A stretch of DNA of 64,000 bases from NCBI GenBank assembly GCA_016789105.1, contig JAEURN010000006.1, positions 62,001 through 126,000 of the forward strand. Direction: 5' to 3'. A program made the position numbers and the translations under genes. The notes under the pieces were generated by a model. It ran no database searches. It was not told where the DNA came from and saw only the letters and a program-made list of their open reading frames with translations. Origin of the DNA: Armatimonadota bacterium (GTDB lineage: Bacteria > Armatimonadota > Fimbriimonadia > Fimbriimonadales > Fimbriimonadaceae). Positions 16,015-24,543 of this stretch are shown here, piece by piece. Numbering within the stretch: the stretch's first letter is position 1; each line of letters starts with the position of its first letter.

Positions 16015-18528
16015 TCATTCGTCTTCAAGGGTCATTTGGTCGTCAGAGTCTTCTTCGTATTGCGGGTTTTCGCCTTCGTCTGGGTCGGCGATGATCCGGG
16101 CGATGCTGGCAACTTGGTCGCCGTCCTTCAAGTTGATCAACTTGACCCCTTGCGCCACCCTTTTGACGTCGCGGATCCCATTGACTTTGATCCGGATGCC
16201 TTGGCCCATCGTGGTGAGGACGACGAGGCGATCCTTTTCATCGACGACTTCGGCGGAGACCACCTTGCCGGTCTTATCTGTGCAATTCATGGTCAAGATC
16301 CCACTGCCACCCCGAGTTTGGATCCGATACTCGTCCAGGTCGGTTCGCTTGCCGTACCCGTTCTCGCCGACGACCAAGAGCTTTGCCCCTTCGCGGACGA
16401 TATCGGCCCCGACGATGTAGTCGGAACCTTTGAGCCGGATGGCGCGGACACCGCCCGCCGCCCGCGAACGGGAAGTCGCGTCCCGTTCGTTGAACCGGAT
16501 CGACATGCCGTTGTGGGTGACGATGATGATGTCGTTGTTGCCGGCGGAGGTGAGCACCCAGCCCAATTTGTCCCCGTCTTCAATGTCGAAGGCGCGCAAG
16601 CCGTTGCTCCGAAGGTTGGCAAACGATTCCATGGGCGTCCGCTTGACTTCACCAAATTTAGTGATCATGGTCAAGAAGCCTTCGCCCTTGATGTCCTTGA
16701 CGCTGACGGTCGCGGTCACGGTCTCGTCGCTTTCGATGGCGATGTAGTTGATCACCGGCATCCCGCGGCTGTAACGGCTGCTTTCGGGCAAGTCGTAGGT
16801 GCGAAGTTTGTAAACCCGGCCCCGGTCGGTGAAGAACAGGATGAAGTGGTGCGTGTTCACCTGGAACAGGTGGGCTGGCTCGTCATCTTGCTTCATCACC
16901 GATTTAAGCCCTTTGCCACCCCGCTTCTGTTGACGGTAGGCATCGATGCTGATGCGTTTGATGTAACCGTCGCGGCTGATGCTCACGATGGCTTCTTCCT
17001 CGGGGATCAGATCCTCTTCATTGAAGTCGCCGGCTTCACGGGCAATGATGCGGGTCCGCCGCTCGTCGCCGTATTTGTCGCGCATGGCGACGATTTCTTC
17101 GCGCAGGATCGACCGCAACCGTTCGTCGTCGGTCAAGATGTTCATCAGGTCCTGCACCCGTTGCAAGGCTGCCTTGTAATCGGATTCCAGTTGGGCTTGG
17201 TCGAGCTGGGTGAGCCGCCGCAACTGCATCGCCAAAACCGCAAGGGCCTGGGCCGGCGACATGTCGAACTGGCGCACCAAGTTGACAAGGGCTTCGTTTT
17301 GGTCGGAACTCGCCCGGATAGTCGCGATGACCTCGTCCAGGAACCGGCGGGCGATTTGAAACCCTTCCAGTTGGTGCATGCGCTCCAGCGCGCGGTATAG
17401 CTCGTACCGGGTTCGCCGGATGATGACGTCACGGCGGTGCTCCAGATATTCGTCGATGATGGTCAGCAGTGGGCTGACCCGTGGGGCCCCATCGATCAGG
17501 CTCAGCATGATGCACCCGAATGTCGAGCGCAACGCCGTGTGCTTGAGCAGGTAATTCAGCGCCTTGTTTGGGTTGACATCCCGGCGGAATTCGACCTCGA
17601 TCCGCATGCCCCGTTTGTCTGAATAATCCTGGACGTCGGTGATCCCGTCAAATTTCTTGAGCTTTGCCAGTTTCGCGATGTTCTCAACCAAAGTCTTTTT
17701 GTTGACCTGGTAGGGCAATTCAGTGATCACGATCTTCGATTTGCCCATTTCGGCGGGCTCGATCATCGTTTTGGCTTGCATGATCACGCTGCCGCGCCCG
17801 GTTTCGTAAGCGTCCCGGATCCCTTTCTTGCCCATGATGAGGCCATAGGTGGGGAAGTCCGGCCCGGGGATGTGCTCCATCATCTCCTCCAGGTTGCATT
17901 CAGGGTTGTCCAACCGATGCAGGATTCCGTTGCAAACCTCGGTCAGGTTGTGGGGGGGCATGCTGGTCGCCATGCCAACCGCGATCCCTTGCGTTCCGTT
18001 GCACAACAGGTTGGGGAACTTGCCCGTTAGGTACATCGGCTCGTTGAGCGAGTTCGAGTAGTTCCGCATCCACTCGACTGAATCCTTCTCCAAATCCTCC
18101 AAGAGCTCCATGGCGATGGGGGCGAGCCGGCATTCGGTGTAACGCATCGCGGCCGGTGGGTCGCCGTCGATCGAACCGTAGTTCCCCTGGCCCGTGATCA
18201 ACGGGTAGCGCATGCTGAAGGTTTGCGCCATCCGGACGAGGGTCGGATAAATCACTTGTTCGCCGTGGGGGTGGTAATCGCCGGAGGTCGATCCGCAAAC
18301 TTTGGCGCACTTTTGGAACGAAGCGTCTGGCCCCAAATTGAGCTGGCGCATCGCATAAAGGATGCGCCGTTGAACTGGTTTGAGCCCATCGCGCACGTCT
18401 GGCAAGGCGCGCGAGATGATGACGCTCATCGCGTAGTTCACATAGCTCTTGGCCAGTTCCTCGTTGATGGGCACACTTGGGATGTTGGACGATTCCTGAT
18501 CGGGCACGGTTTGTTTCCAGACGGCCAA
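16015..18528 (-). CDS. gyrA: DNA gyrase subunit A
   Basis: The 837-residue protein is the DNA-cleaving subunit of gyrase. The catalytic tyrosine is in PAAMRYTE (Tyr130 from this start), followed by PHNLTEVCNGILH and a GyrA box of the form QKRGGKG in the C-terminal wrapping domain, which supports GyrA rather than ParC. The C-terminus is acidic (about 15 of the last 20 residues are D/E/N/Q). The quinolone region reads GDYHPHGEQVIYPT: the positions equal to E. coli Ser83 and Asp87 are Gln and Pro. The start is a TTG at 18528; a GTG at 18507 is an alternative. No gyrB is nearby. Confidence 0.97.
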   Translation of the reverse strand: MAVWKQTVPDQESSNIPSVPINEELAKSYVNYAMSVIISRALPDVRDGLKPVQRRILYAMRQLNLGPDASFQKCAKVCGSTSGDYHPHGEQVIYPTLVRMAQTFSMRYPLITGQGNYGSIDGDPPAAMRYTECRLAPIAMELLEDLEKDSVEWMRNYSNSLNEPMYLTGKFPNLLCNGTQGIAVGMATSMPPHNLTEVCNGILHRLDNPECNLEEMMEHIPGPDFPTYGLIMGKKGIRDAYETGRGSVIMQAKTMIEPAEMGKSKIVITELPYQVNKKTLVENIAKLAKLKKFDGITDVQDYSDKRGMRIEVEFRRDVNPNKALNYLLKHTALRSTFGCIMLSLIDGAPRVSPLLTIIDEYLEHRRDVIIRRTRYELYRALERMHQLEGFQIARRFLDEVIATIRASSDQNEALVNLVRQFDMSPAQALAVLAMQLRRLTQLDQAQLESDYKAALQRVQDLMNILTDDERLRSILREEIVAMRDKYGDERRTRIIAREAGDFNEEDLIPEEEAIVSISRDGYIKRISIDAYRQQKRGGKGLKSVMKQDDEPAHLFQVNTHHFILFFTDRGRVYKLRTYDLPESSRYSRGMPVINYIAIESDETVTATVSVKDIKGEGFLTMITKFGEVKRTPMESFANLRSNGLRAFDIEDGDKLGWVLTSAGNNDIIIVTHNGMSIRFNERDATSRSRAAGGVRAIRLKGSDYIVGADIVREGAKLLVVGENGYGKRTDLDEYRIQTRGGSGILTMNCTDKTGKVVSAEVVDEKDRLVVLTTMGQGIRIKVNGIRDVKRVAQGVKLINLKDGDQVASIARIIADPDEGENPQYEEDSDDQMTLEDE

Positions 18529-18622
18529 AGGGGCGGCAAAGCCGCAAGAGCCCAGGCCGGATTAGGTTCAGAGACTACCCCCTTGGAAGACCAGTAATCG
18601 GGCCGGTAACCTGGGCAGCGCA

Positions 18623-19114
18623 ATGCCGCCCTTCACGATCAGGCCGATGAACGGGCCAGAAGACATCGCCGCGGCCCAACGGCTTCTCCGCCAATACCAC
18701 GATGGGATGCGTGAAGACCGGTGTTTCGTCCGGTTTGAACAGGAGATCCGAAACCTTCCCGGCGACTACATCCCGCCGCATGGAGAGTTCCTGTTGGCCT
18801 GTATCGGCAACGAAGCCGTGGGTTGCGTGGCTTTGAAGCCGATGGCCACGCCCCATTGCAGCGAACTCAAGAGGTTTTTTGTCCGCCCAGAATTCCGGGG
18901 GCAGGGGATCGGCCTCGCCCTGTTCCGGGCCATCATCGGACACGCTTATTCCGTCGGGTATCGAGAGATCCGCCTGGACACGATCCCAACTTTGGAGAAA
19001 GCCATTGCGATGTACCGGCAACACGGCTTTGTCGAGGTCGAGCCCTGGGTCGATCCGGTGCCGAGCGCGGTTTTGTTTATGGCGCTGCACTTAGAGCCAC
19101 CGGACGGCGTTTGA
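18623..19114 (+). CDS. GNAT-family N-acetyltransferase
   Basis: The 163-residue single-domain GNAT protein should transfer an acetyl group from acetyl-CoA to an amine. The CoA-binding motif A is FVRPEFRGQGIGLALF, with motif B LDTIPTLEKAIAMYRQHGFVEVEP. A TAACCT hexamer stands 10 bases before the ATG. It converges on gpmA with 7 bases between stops. The N-terminal segment (DIAAAQRLLRQYHDGM) resembles small-molecule acetyltransferases acting on amino acids or amines, but the substrate cannot be read from sequence. Confidence 0.9.
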   Translation: MPPFTIRPMNGPEDIAAAQRLLRQYHDGMREDRCFVRFEQEIRNLPGDYIPPHGEFLLACIGNEAVGCVALKPMATPHCSELKRFFVRPEFRGQGIGLALFRAIIGHAYSVGYREIRLDTIPTLEKAIAMYRQHGFVEVEPWVDPVPSAVLFMALHLEPPDGV

Positions 19115-19121
19115 GGCCCCC

Positions 19122-19730
19122 TCAACCCAAAACTTCGACGGAATTCATGGTTCCGTCCAAGTTCAAATCGTAAACGAGCGGAACACCAGTTGCCAATTCT
19201 TTCGCCAGTATCTGCTCCGGCGTCAGGTTCTCAAGGGCCATCACGATGCTGCGGTTGCTGTTGCCGTGGGCGGCGACCAAAACGTTCTTGCCTTGTTTGA
19301 TATCGCCCAAAATTGCCCGCTCAAAAAACGGCAGTGTCCTGGCTCGGGTGTCTTTGAGTGATTCGCCACCCGGGGGGGCCACATCGTAGCTCCGCCGCCA
19401 GACGTGGACTTGCTCTTCGCCATATTTTTCGCGCATCTCATCTTTGTTGAGCCCGCTGAGGTCGCCGTAGTCACGTTCGTTCAACGCCTGGTCGCGGATA
19501 ACGGGAACATACTCTTTGCCGCTTTGCTCCAAGATCAGGGCAAGGGTGTTTTGGGCCCGCCGCAGGGCGCTGGTGTAGGCCACGTCGATCAGGTACGGCG
19601 TGATCAGTTCACCGGCCCGGCGGGCCTCCTCTTCGCCTTGTGCGGTCAACGGGACGTCAACCCAACCGGTGAACCGGTTTTCCAGGTTCCAAAGCGATTG
19701 GCCATGGCGGACGAGGATCAAATGCGGCAT
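19122..19730 (-). CDS. gpmA: 2,3-bisphosphoglycerate-dependent phosphoglycerate mutase
   Basis: The 202-residue enzyme interconverts 3- and 2-phosphoglycerate in glycolysis through a phosphohistidine. It begins [29 protein letters not shown], with the phosphorylated His9 in RHG; later come [29 protein letters not shown] and the second active-site His in [14 protein letters not shown]. It is shorter than E. coli GpmA (250) but matches the compact form of other phyla. It follows upp by 21 bases on the same strand, yet has its own -10-like element at 19737-19742. Confidence 0.95.
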   Translation of the reverse strand: MPHLILVRHGQSLWNLENRFTGWVDVPLTAQGEEEARRAGELITPYLIDVAYTSALRRAQNTLALILEQSGKEYVPVIRDQALNERDYGDLSGLNKDEMREKYGEEQVHVWRRSYDVAPPGGESLKDTRARTLPFFERAILGDIKQGKNVLVAAHGNSNRSIVMALENLTPEQILAKELATGVPLVYDLNLDGTMNSVEVLG

Positions 19731-19736
19731 GCCCTG

Positions 19737-19742
19737 AGGTTA
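19737..19742 (-). promoter_or_regulatory. Leaderless -10 element (TAACCT) of gpmA
   Basis: On the minus strand TAACCT ends 6 bases before the gpmA ATG at 19730, within the 21-base gap after upp. Confidence 0.45.
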
Positions 19743-19751
19743 CCTAGAAGC

Positions 19752-20372
19752 TCAGAGTGTCCCAAAAAGCCGGTCGCCATAATCGCCAAGCCCGGGCAGG
19801 ATGTATTTTTTCTCGTTCAAGCCTCTATCCAATGCGGCGACGAACACCTCGACATCCGGGTGGTCGGCGGCCATGCGGGCGACCCCTTCCGGCGCGGCCA
19901 CAACGCTGACCAGAGTGACGGTGCGGGGGTTGCCTTGCTTGACCAAGCCGATCGCTTGGGAGGCGGATCCACCTGTCGCCAGCATCGGGTCGACAACGAT
20001 GGCTACCGTGCCGTCGAGCCGGGGGAGTTTGCAATAGTACGAAGAAGCCTCCGCTGTTTCTTCATTCCGCTCCAGCCCGATGTAGCCAACGGCGACGTCG
20101 GGGAAGAGCTCCAAGAACGGTTCAAGCATGGAAAGTCCGGCCCGGAGGATCGGGACAACGGCAAGCGGAGCGCCCAAGACGATGGCGTCGGTTTGTTCAA
20201 GCGGGGTCTGGACCTTTGTCGCCCGGTTCGGCAGGGTCTGGGTGGCTTCCAACGCCAAAATCGTCCCCAAAACCCGGGCGGCCCGGCGGAAGGCATGGGG
20301 GTCGGTCCCCGTGTCGCGCAGATCCGCCAACAGGTGGTGGGCCAACGGGTGGGTCGAAACATGGACGGGCAT
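19752..20372 (-). CDS. upp: Uracil phosphoribosyltransferase
   Basis: The 206-residue salvage enzyme makes UMP from uracil and PRPP. The PRPP-binding loop is IVVDPMLATGGSASQA; the uracil site is in the C-terminal ILPGLGDYGDRLFGT, and an early segment THPLAHHLLADLRDTGT is typical of Upp. ATG at 20372 is chosen because homologues begin near MPVHVSTHPL and a -10-like TAGCAT lies 8 bases upstream; a longer upstream reading lacks family similarity. It is divergent from glmU, 53 bases between starts. The PRPP supplier prs is close by, at 21811. Confidence 0.96.
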   Translation of the reverse strand: MPVHVSTHPLAHHLLADLRDTGTDPHAFRRAARVLGTILALEATQTLPNRATKVQTPLEQTDAIVLGAPLAVVPILRAGLSMLEPFLELFPDVAVGYIGLERNEETAEASSYYCKLPRLDGTVAIVVDPMLATGGSASQAIGLVKQGNPRTVTLVSVVAAPEGVARMAADHPDVEVFVAALDRGLNEKKYILPGLGDYGDRLFGTL

Positions 20373-20380
20373 AGACCGGA

Positions 20381-20386
20381 ATGCTA
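20381..20386 (-). promoter_or_regulatory. Leaderless -10 element (TAGCAT) of upp
   Basis: TAGCAT on the minus strand ends 8 bases before the upp ATG at 20372, in the short upp/glmU divergent region. Confidence 0.5.
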
Positions 20387-20425
20387 CAACAATTCGGACC
20401 GCCGGGTATTGTTCAAGACCTCTCA

Positions 20426-21814
20426 ATGACCCCATGCCTCGCCATCGTCCTCGCCGCCGGCCAGGGCACCCGCATGAAAAGCGACCTCCCCAAAGTGTTG
20501 CACAAGGCTTGTGGGCGGAGCCTTGTCAAGTGGGTTCTCGCCAGCTTGGGTTCAGCCGGGGTGGATGACATCTGCGTCGTTGTTGGACACGGGGCAGAAG
20601 CCGTCCGGGCCGAACTGGGTGACAGGGTGGGCTATGCCGTCCAGACAGAACGATTGGGCACCGGCCATGCGGTCATGAGCGCCGCCGACGCCCTGGCAAG
20701 TGCCACTGGATCCGTCATCGTCCTCGCCGGGGATGTCCCCATGATCGAACCCGAAACGATTCGGAAATTGGTTGCGCTCCAGGCCGGTGAAGGGGCCGAG
20801 GTTGCGATGGCGACTTTTTCAATGGCGAACCCGACGGGCTATGGCCGAATCCTACGGGACACTTACGGGGCCGTCAAAGGGATCGTCGAAGAAAAGGACG
20901 CCTCTCCAGATGAAAAGGCGATAACCGAAGTCAATCCGGCGGTTTATTGCTTCCGGGCCCAAACACTGCGGGAAATCCTCCCCCAAATTTCGAACCAAAA
21001 CGCCCAAGGCGAATACTATCTGACGGACGCCATCGCCCTCATTGCCGCCCAAGGAGGGCGCGTGTTGACCATCGAATCCGACGACCCGGACGAATTCTTG
21101 GGCATCAACGACCGGTGGCAGTTAGCGGAGGCGGCCGGCCTCATCCGCAAACGGATCCTCCGCAACCTCATTGAAAACGGCGTCTCCATCCCAGATACGT
21201 CCACCGTTACGATCGACCCGGATGCGGAGATCGGTGCAGGCACCACCATCCTTTCAGGCACGGTCATCGAGGGGCAAACCCGGATCGGGAGCGGTTGTTC
21301 GATTGGTCCAAACACGTGGATCAAAGACTCGATAATCGGCGATTCGTGCCGGGTTTTTATGAGCCACCTTGATGGCGCGGCCATGGAAGAAGGGTGCCGA
21401 TGCGGGCCGTTTTCCAACCTGAGGCCGGGAGCCGTGCTCAAAAGAGAGACGAAAATCGGCAACTTTGTCGAAATCAAAAACTCCGAAGTCGGCCCGGAGA
21501 CCAGCATCAGCCACCTCACCTATATCGGCGATGCCACTGTCGGTTCCGAAACCAACATCGGGGCGGGCACCATCACCTGCAACTACGACGGATTCGACAA
21601 ACACCGGACCCAGATCGGCGACCGGTGCTTCATTGGCAGCAATTCGACCCTCGTCGCACCCGTAACCGTGGAAGACGACTCATTTGTTGCCGCGGGGAGC
21701 GTCGTCAACCGCCAAGTGCCTTCCGGTGCTATGGCGATTGGCCGCGCAAGGCAGGAGAACAAAGAGCAATGGTACACAGCATGGCGAGAACGGAAGACCT
21801 CGGAGAAAAAATGA
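20426..21814 (+). CDS. glmU: Bifunctional GlcNAc-1-P uridyltransferase / GlcN-1-P acetyltransferase
   Basis: The 462-residue enzyme makes UDP-GlcNAc, the sugar donor for peptidoglycan. The N-terminal uridyltransferase carries LAAGQGTRMKSDLPKVLH (residues 9-26) and LAGDVPMIEPETI; the C-terminal left-handed beta-helix (about residues 250-440) shows hexapeptide repeats, the ISHLTYIGDATVGSETNIGAGTITCNYDG acetyl-CoA site and a positively charged end. The ATG at 20426 gives the correct N-terminus; a longer upstream frame is not homologous. It overlaps prs by 4 bases (ATGA). GlmM, the preceding pathway enzyme, lies far away at 61428. Confidence 0.97.
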   Translation: MTPCLAIVLAAGQGTRMKSDLPKVLHKACGRSLVKWVLASLGSAGVDDICVVVGHGAEAVRAELGDRVGYAVQTERLGTGHAVMSAADALASATGSVIVLAGDVPMIEPETIRKLVALQAGEGAEVAMATFSMANPTGYGRILRDTYGAVKGIVEEKDASPDEKAITEVNPAVYCFRAQTLREILPQISNQNAQGEYYLTDAIALIAAQGGRVLTIESDDPDEFLGINDRWQLAEAAGLIRKRILRNLIENGVSIPDTSTVTIDPDAEIGAGTTILSGTVIEGQTRIGSGCSIGPNTWIKDSIIGDSCRVFMSHLDGAAMEEGCRCGPFSNLRPGAVLKRETKIGNFVEIKNSEVGPETSISHLTYIGDATVGSETNIGAGTITCNYDGFDKHRTQIGDRCFIGSNSTLVAPVTVEDDSFVAAGSVVNRQVPSGAMAIGRARQENKEQWYTAWRERKTSEKK

Positions 21815-22776
21815 GCAACGACCTCACAGGCCTCAAACTGTTCGCCGGGAACTCCCATAAGGAGCTCGGCATCAAAGTCGCCGACTACCTGGGCGTGCAC
21901 CTTGGCGGGCTGACATCCACCAAATTCAGCGATGGCGAAATCCGGCTGATGGTGGAAGAAAGCGCCCGGGGCAACGACGTTTTTATCATCCAGCCCACAT
22001 GCGCCCCGGTCAACGATTCGCTGATGGAACTGCTCATCATGCTTGATGCCTTCAGGCGGGCGAGCGCCCGTCGGCTGACGGTCGTGATGCCTTATTACGG
22101 GTACGCCCGCCAAGATAAAAAGGTCAAACCCCGTGAACCGATCACGGCCCGCCTAGTGGCCGACCTCATCGTGACCGCGGGGGCGAACCGGGTCGTGGCT
22201 GTGGATCTCCATGCCGAACAGATCCAAGGTTTCTTCGACGTTCCGGTCGACCACCTCTACGGCGGACCGATCTTGGGCCGGTATTTTCAAGACGAAGGGC
22301 TCTCCGAACAAGACGACATCGTCGTGGTCAGCCCGGATGTCGCCGGGGTGCCCCGGGCGCGCAGCCTGGCCGAAATGCTCAAGGCTCCCATCGCCATCAT
22401 CGCCAAAAGGCGCCCTGAACCCAACAAAGTCGACATCGTCGAAATCATCGGCGATGTCAGCGGCAAACGGTGCATCATGATCGACGACATGATCGACACC
22501 GGCGGGTCGATCATCATGGGGGCCGAACAGCTCCTTAAACGGGGCGCAACCGAAGTCATCGCCTGCTGCACCCACGCCGTTTTCAGCGGAAACGCCAGCC
22601 AGCGGCTGCAAGACAGCATCGTTAGCCGGGTCGTGACTATGGACACCCTGCCCTTGGGGTCGGAAAAGCATTTCCCCAAGCTCTCGGTCCTGCCGAGTGC
22701 CCCGTTGCTGGGCGAAGCGATCCGCAGGATTCACTTGAACGAGTCGATCAGCACCCTGTTCAACGATTGGCGATAA
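21811..22776 (+). CDS. prs: Ribose-phosphate pyrophosphokinase
   Basis: The 321-residue enzyme makes PRPP from ribose 5-phosphate and ATP for nucleotide, His and Trp synthesis. Class I features visible: KLFAGNSHKELG at the start, the VDLHAEQIQGFFDVPVDHLYG flag region, the Mg/pyrophosphate loop and the PRPP motif IMIDDMIDTGGSIIMGAEQL. It is translationally coupled to glmU by an ATGA overlap, a common pairing in bacteria. Length is normal. Only 4 bases separate it from the next gene. Confidence 0.97.
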   Translation: MSNDLTGLKLFAGNSHKELGIKVADYLGVHLGGLTSTKFSDGEIRLMVEESARGNDVFIIQPTCAPVNDSLMELLIMLDAFRRASARRLTVVMPYYGYARQDKKVKPREPITARLVADLIVTAGANRVVAVDLHAEQIQGFFDVPVDHLYGGPILGRYFQDEGLSEQDDIVVVSPDVAGVPRARSLAEMLKAPIAIIAKRRPEPNKVDIVEIIGDVSGKRCIMIDDMIDTGGSIIMGAEQLLKRGATEVIACCTHAVFSGNASQRLQDSIVSRVVTMDTLPLGSEKHFPKLSVLPSAPLLGEAIRRIHLNESISTLFNDWR

Positions 22777-22780
22777 ACCG

Positions 22781-23236
22781 TTGGCAGATCCGCAAGCAGA
22801 GACTCCGGCGATGGCCTGGTCCGTGTCCATCGGCGAAGGCCATCCCCGCAAGAGGGCGGCCTTGGCGGTCGTGACTCTGGCCGCCGGGGTTTTCGGGTTT
22901 GCTTTCCTCGGGATGTGGGGGCTCCTCATCAGCCTTGCCGCCGTGTTCGTGTCAACCGCCGAATATTGGCTGCCAATCCGGTTCCGGTTGGACGAGGCGG
23001 GCGCCGAGTCCAAAATCGGGCTCAGCACAAACTTGCTTCGCTGGGGGGATCTCAAACGTCTGATCCACACAGCCGACGGCGTCAGGCTCTCGCCCCTGCC
23101 ATCGCCGTCGAGGCTTGACGAGTTCCGAGGGGTTTATCTGAGGTTTGCAGGCAATCGGGAGGAAGTATTGGCCAAAATAGCCGAACTAAGCGAACGATAT
23201 GGAAACAGTGTGGATCGAGAAGCTGACGCCGGATGA
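22781..23236 (+). CDS. Membrane protein with bPH-like C-terminal domain
   Basis: The 151-residue reading starts with TTG at 22781, only 4 bases after prs; ATG at 22811 (MAWSVSIGEG) is an alternative. Two close hydrophobic segments (about residues 28-44 and 46-62) form a hairpin into the membrane, then a soluble beta-rich region from FRLDEAGAESKIGLSTNLLRWGDLKRLIHT, whose pattern resembles the bacterial PH-like fold. The last 13 codons overlap the next gene's start. It begins the uncharacterised membrane module that continues to 27204. Confidence 0.7.
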   Translation: MADPQAETPAMAWSVSIGEGHPRKRAALAVVTLAAGVFGFAFLGMWGLLISLAAVFVSTAEYWLPIRFRLDEAGAESKIGLSTNLLRWGDLKRLIHTADGVRLSPLPSPSRLDEFRGVYLRFAGNREEVLAKIAELSERYGNSVDREADAG

Positions 23237-23573
23237 GGAGGAGTACCTGATCGCGCAGTTCGTTTATGAGGTCAAAAGGCGGGGGTTGCAGGTTCCTGCC
23301 ACGTTCGCTATTGAAATGCACCGGCCGTTGGCCGGCCTGGCTGAGACGTTCGGGATCGTGACGGCCCCATTCACCGCGCCGCTGGTCGGACTTGGGAACG
23401 TGCACGGATACAGCCGGATTTTTTCCAACCGCCAGGCGGTCGACCGCATTTTGGCCGCACTCGAAGATCCTTCCGAACCGGTCAAACCGATCCGGCCCGT
23501 AGGGTCAGACATAGAAGGGAACACAGGACAACAAAGAATGGGTAATGACGACGAGGTGGGGCACGGTGCTTGA
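23199..23573 (+). CDS. Small soluble protein of the membrane module
   Basis: The 124-residue product has no signal peptide or membrane segment. Its centre carries FAIEMHRPLAGLAETFGIVTAPFTAPLVGLGNVHGYSRIF in a highly hydrophobic but not transmembrane pattern, then a helical part RQAVDRILAALED. It overlaps the preceding gene by 38 bases and the following one by 29 bases in different frames, so all three are translated from one message. I do not recognise a family; the conserved-looking 'HRPLAG...YSRIFSNR' pattern would be the best search seed. Confidence 0.7.
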   Translation: METVWIEKLTPDEEEYLIAQFVYEVKRRGLQVPATFAIEMHRPLAGLAETFGIVTAPFTAPLVGLGNVHGYSRIFSNRQAVDRILAALEDPSEPVKPIRPVGSDIEGNTGQQRMGNDDEVGHGA

Positions 23574-24543
23574 AGGCGAACAGTATTTAGACACCGGCTG
23601 GGTCAACATCCTGATGACGCTCGTGGTCGTCGGATTCATCCTGTACAACATCTTCCGCGCGGAACGCAAATCAGAAAGCATGTTCATCCGCCGGATTGCC
23701 GGCCTCAACGCCATCGATGACGCCATCGGGCGGGCCACGGAAATGGGACGCCCGGTGCTGATGGTTCCCGGTATCGGTGTCCTGGATGCCATTTCCGTCC
23801 AAGCGGTCAACATCTTCGCCCAAGTCACCAAATCGGCGGCCCAGTTTTCAACCCCGATCCGGCTGTGTTGCGCCAATGCAGCGGTTTACGCCTATGCCCA
23901 AGAGGTGATCCGAGACGTTTACACCCAGCAAGGCATGGGAGACCGGTTCACTCCAGAATCGGTTCAATTCGTTAGCGACCAACAGTTCGCGTTTGCGGCC
24001 GGGGTCAGCGGGATGATCTACCGCGAAAAAGTGGCGGCGACGTTCCTTTTGGGTGCTTTTTATGCCGAATCCCTGATCTTTGCCGAGAGTTCCAACTCCA
24101 TCGGGGCGATTCAAATCGCGGGGTCAACCCAGTCAACCCAGACGCCGTTCTTTATCGCCGCCTGCGACTATGTGTTGATCGGGGACGAGTTTTACGCCGC
24201 TTCGGCCTATCTCACCCGCCAACCGGTGCTCGTCGGTTCCTTGGTCGGCCAAGACTGGACAAAGATCATGATCGCCGGCATGGCACTCTTCGGCACCCTT
24301 GGGCTTTCGTTCCAACTCACGGGGATGACAACCGAACACCGTGACGGCGCCAAGATGGTCTCGGTCAGCGAATCCAGCGAAGGGAAGCGAACCGAAGAAC
24401 GAGTCAAAAAGAGCGACACGGCGATTTTCCGGCTGTTCAACCCCATGGTCACCGAAGAAATGACAGAGAAATACAAGCGGGAATTGACCCCAGAGGCCAA
24501 AAAGAAGAAAGACGAGGAAGCCGCAAAGGGAGGTGGTGAATAA
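23545..24543 (+). CDS. DUF6754-like membrane protein
   Basis: The 332-residue protein has one N-terminal membrane segment (about residues 20-38), a conserved soluble region (about 60-240) with RPVLMVPGIGVLDAISVQAVNIF and AFAAGVSGMIYREKVAATFLLGAFYAESLI, a second membrane segment (about 240-260, MIAGMALFGTLG), and a lysine/glutamate-rich cytosolic tail. This resembles the DUF6754 family of unknown function. It starts inside the previous gene and its stop shares bases with the next start (TAATG). It should be the core component of the module; which face its soluble part occupies is not certain. Confidence 0.8.
   Translation: MTTRWGTVLEGEQYLDTGWVNILMTLVVVGFILYNIFRAERKSESMFIRRIAGLNAIDDAIGRATEMGRPVLMVPGIGVLDAISVQAVNIFAQVTKSAAQFSTPIRLCCANAAVYAYAQEVIRDVYTQQGMGDRFTPESVQFVSDQQFAFAAGVSGMIYREKVAATFLLGAFYAESLIFAESSNSIGAIQIAGSTQSTQTPFFIAACDYVLIGDEFYAASAYLTRQPVLVGSLVGQDWTKIMIAGMALFGTLGLSFQLTGMTTEHRDGAKMVSVSESSEGKRTEERVKKSDTAIFRLFNPMVTEEMTEKYKRELTPEAKKKKDEEAAKGGGE

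Noticed and set aside
16036-17400. 454-codon plus-strand open frame opposite gyrA
   Set aside because: Composition (many V, D, G, H) is that of a complementary shadow of gyrA; no family similarity and no start signals.
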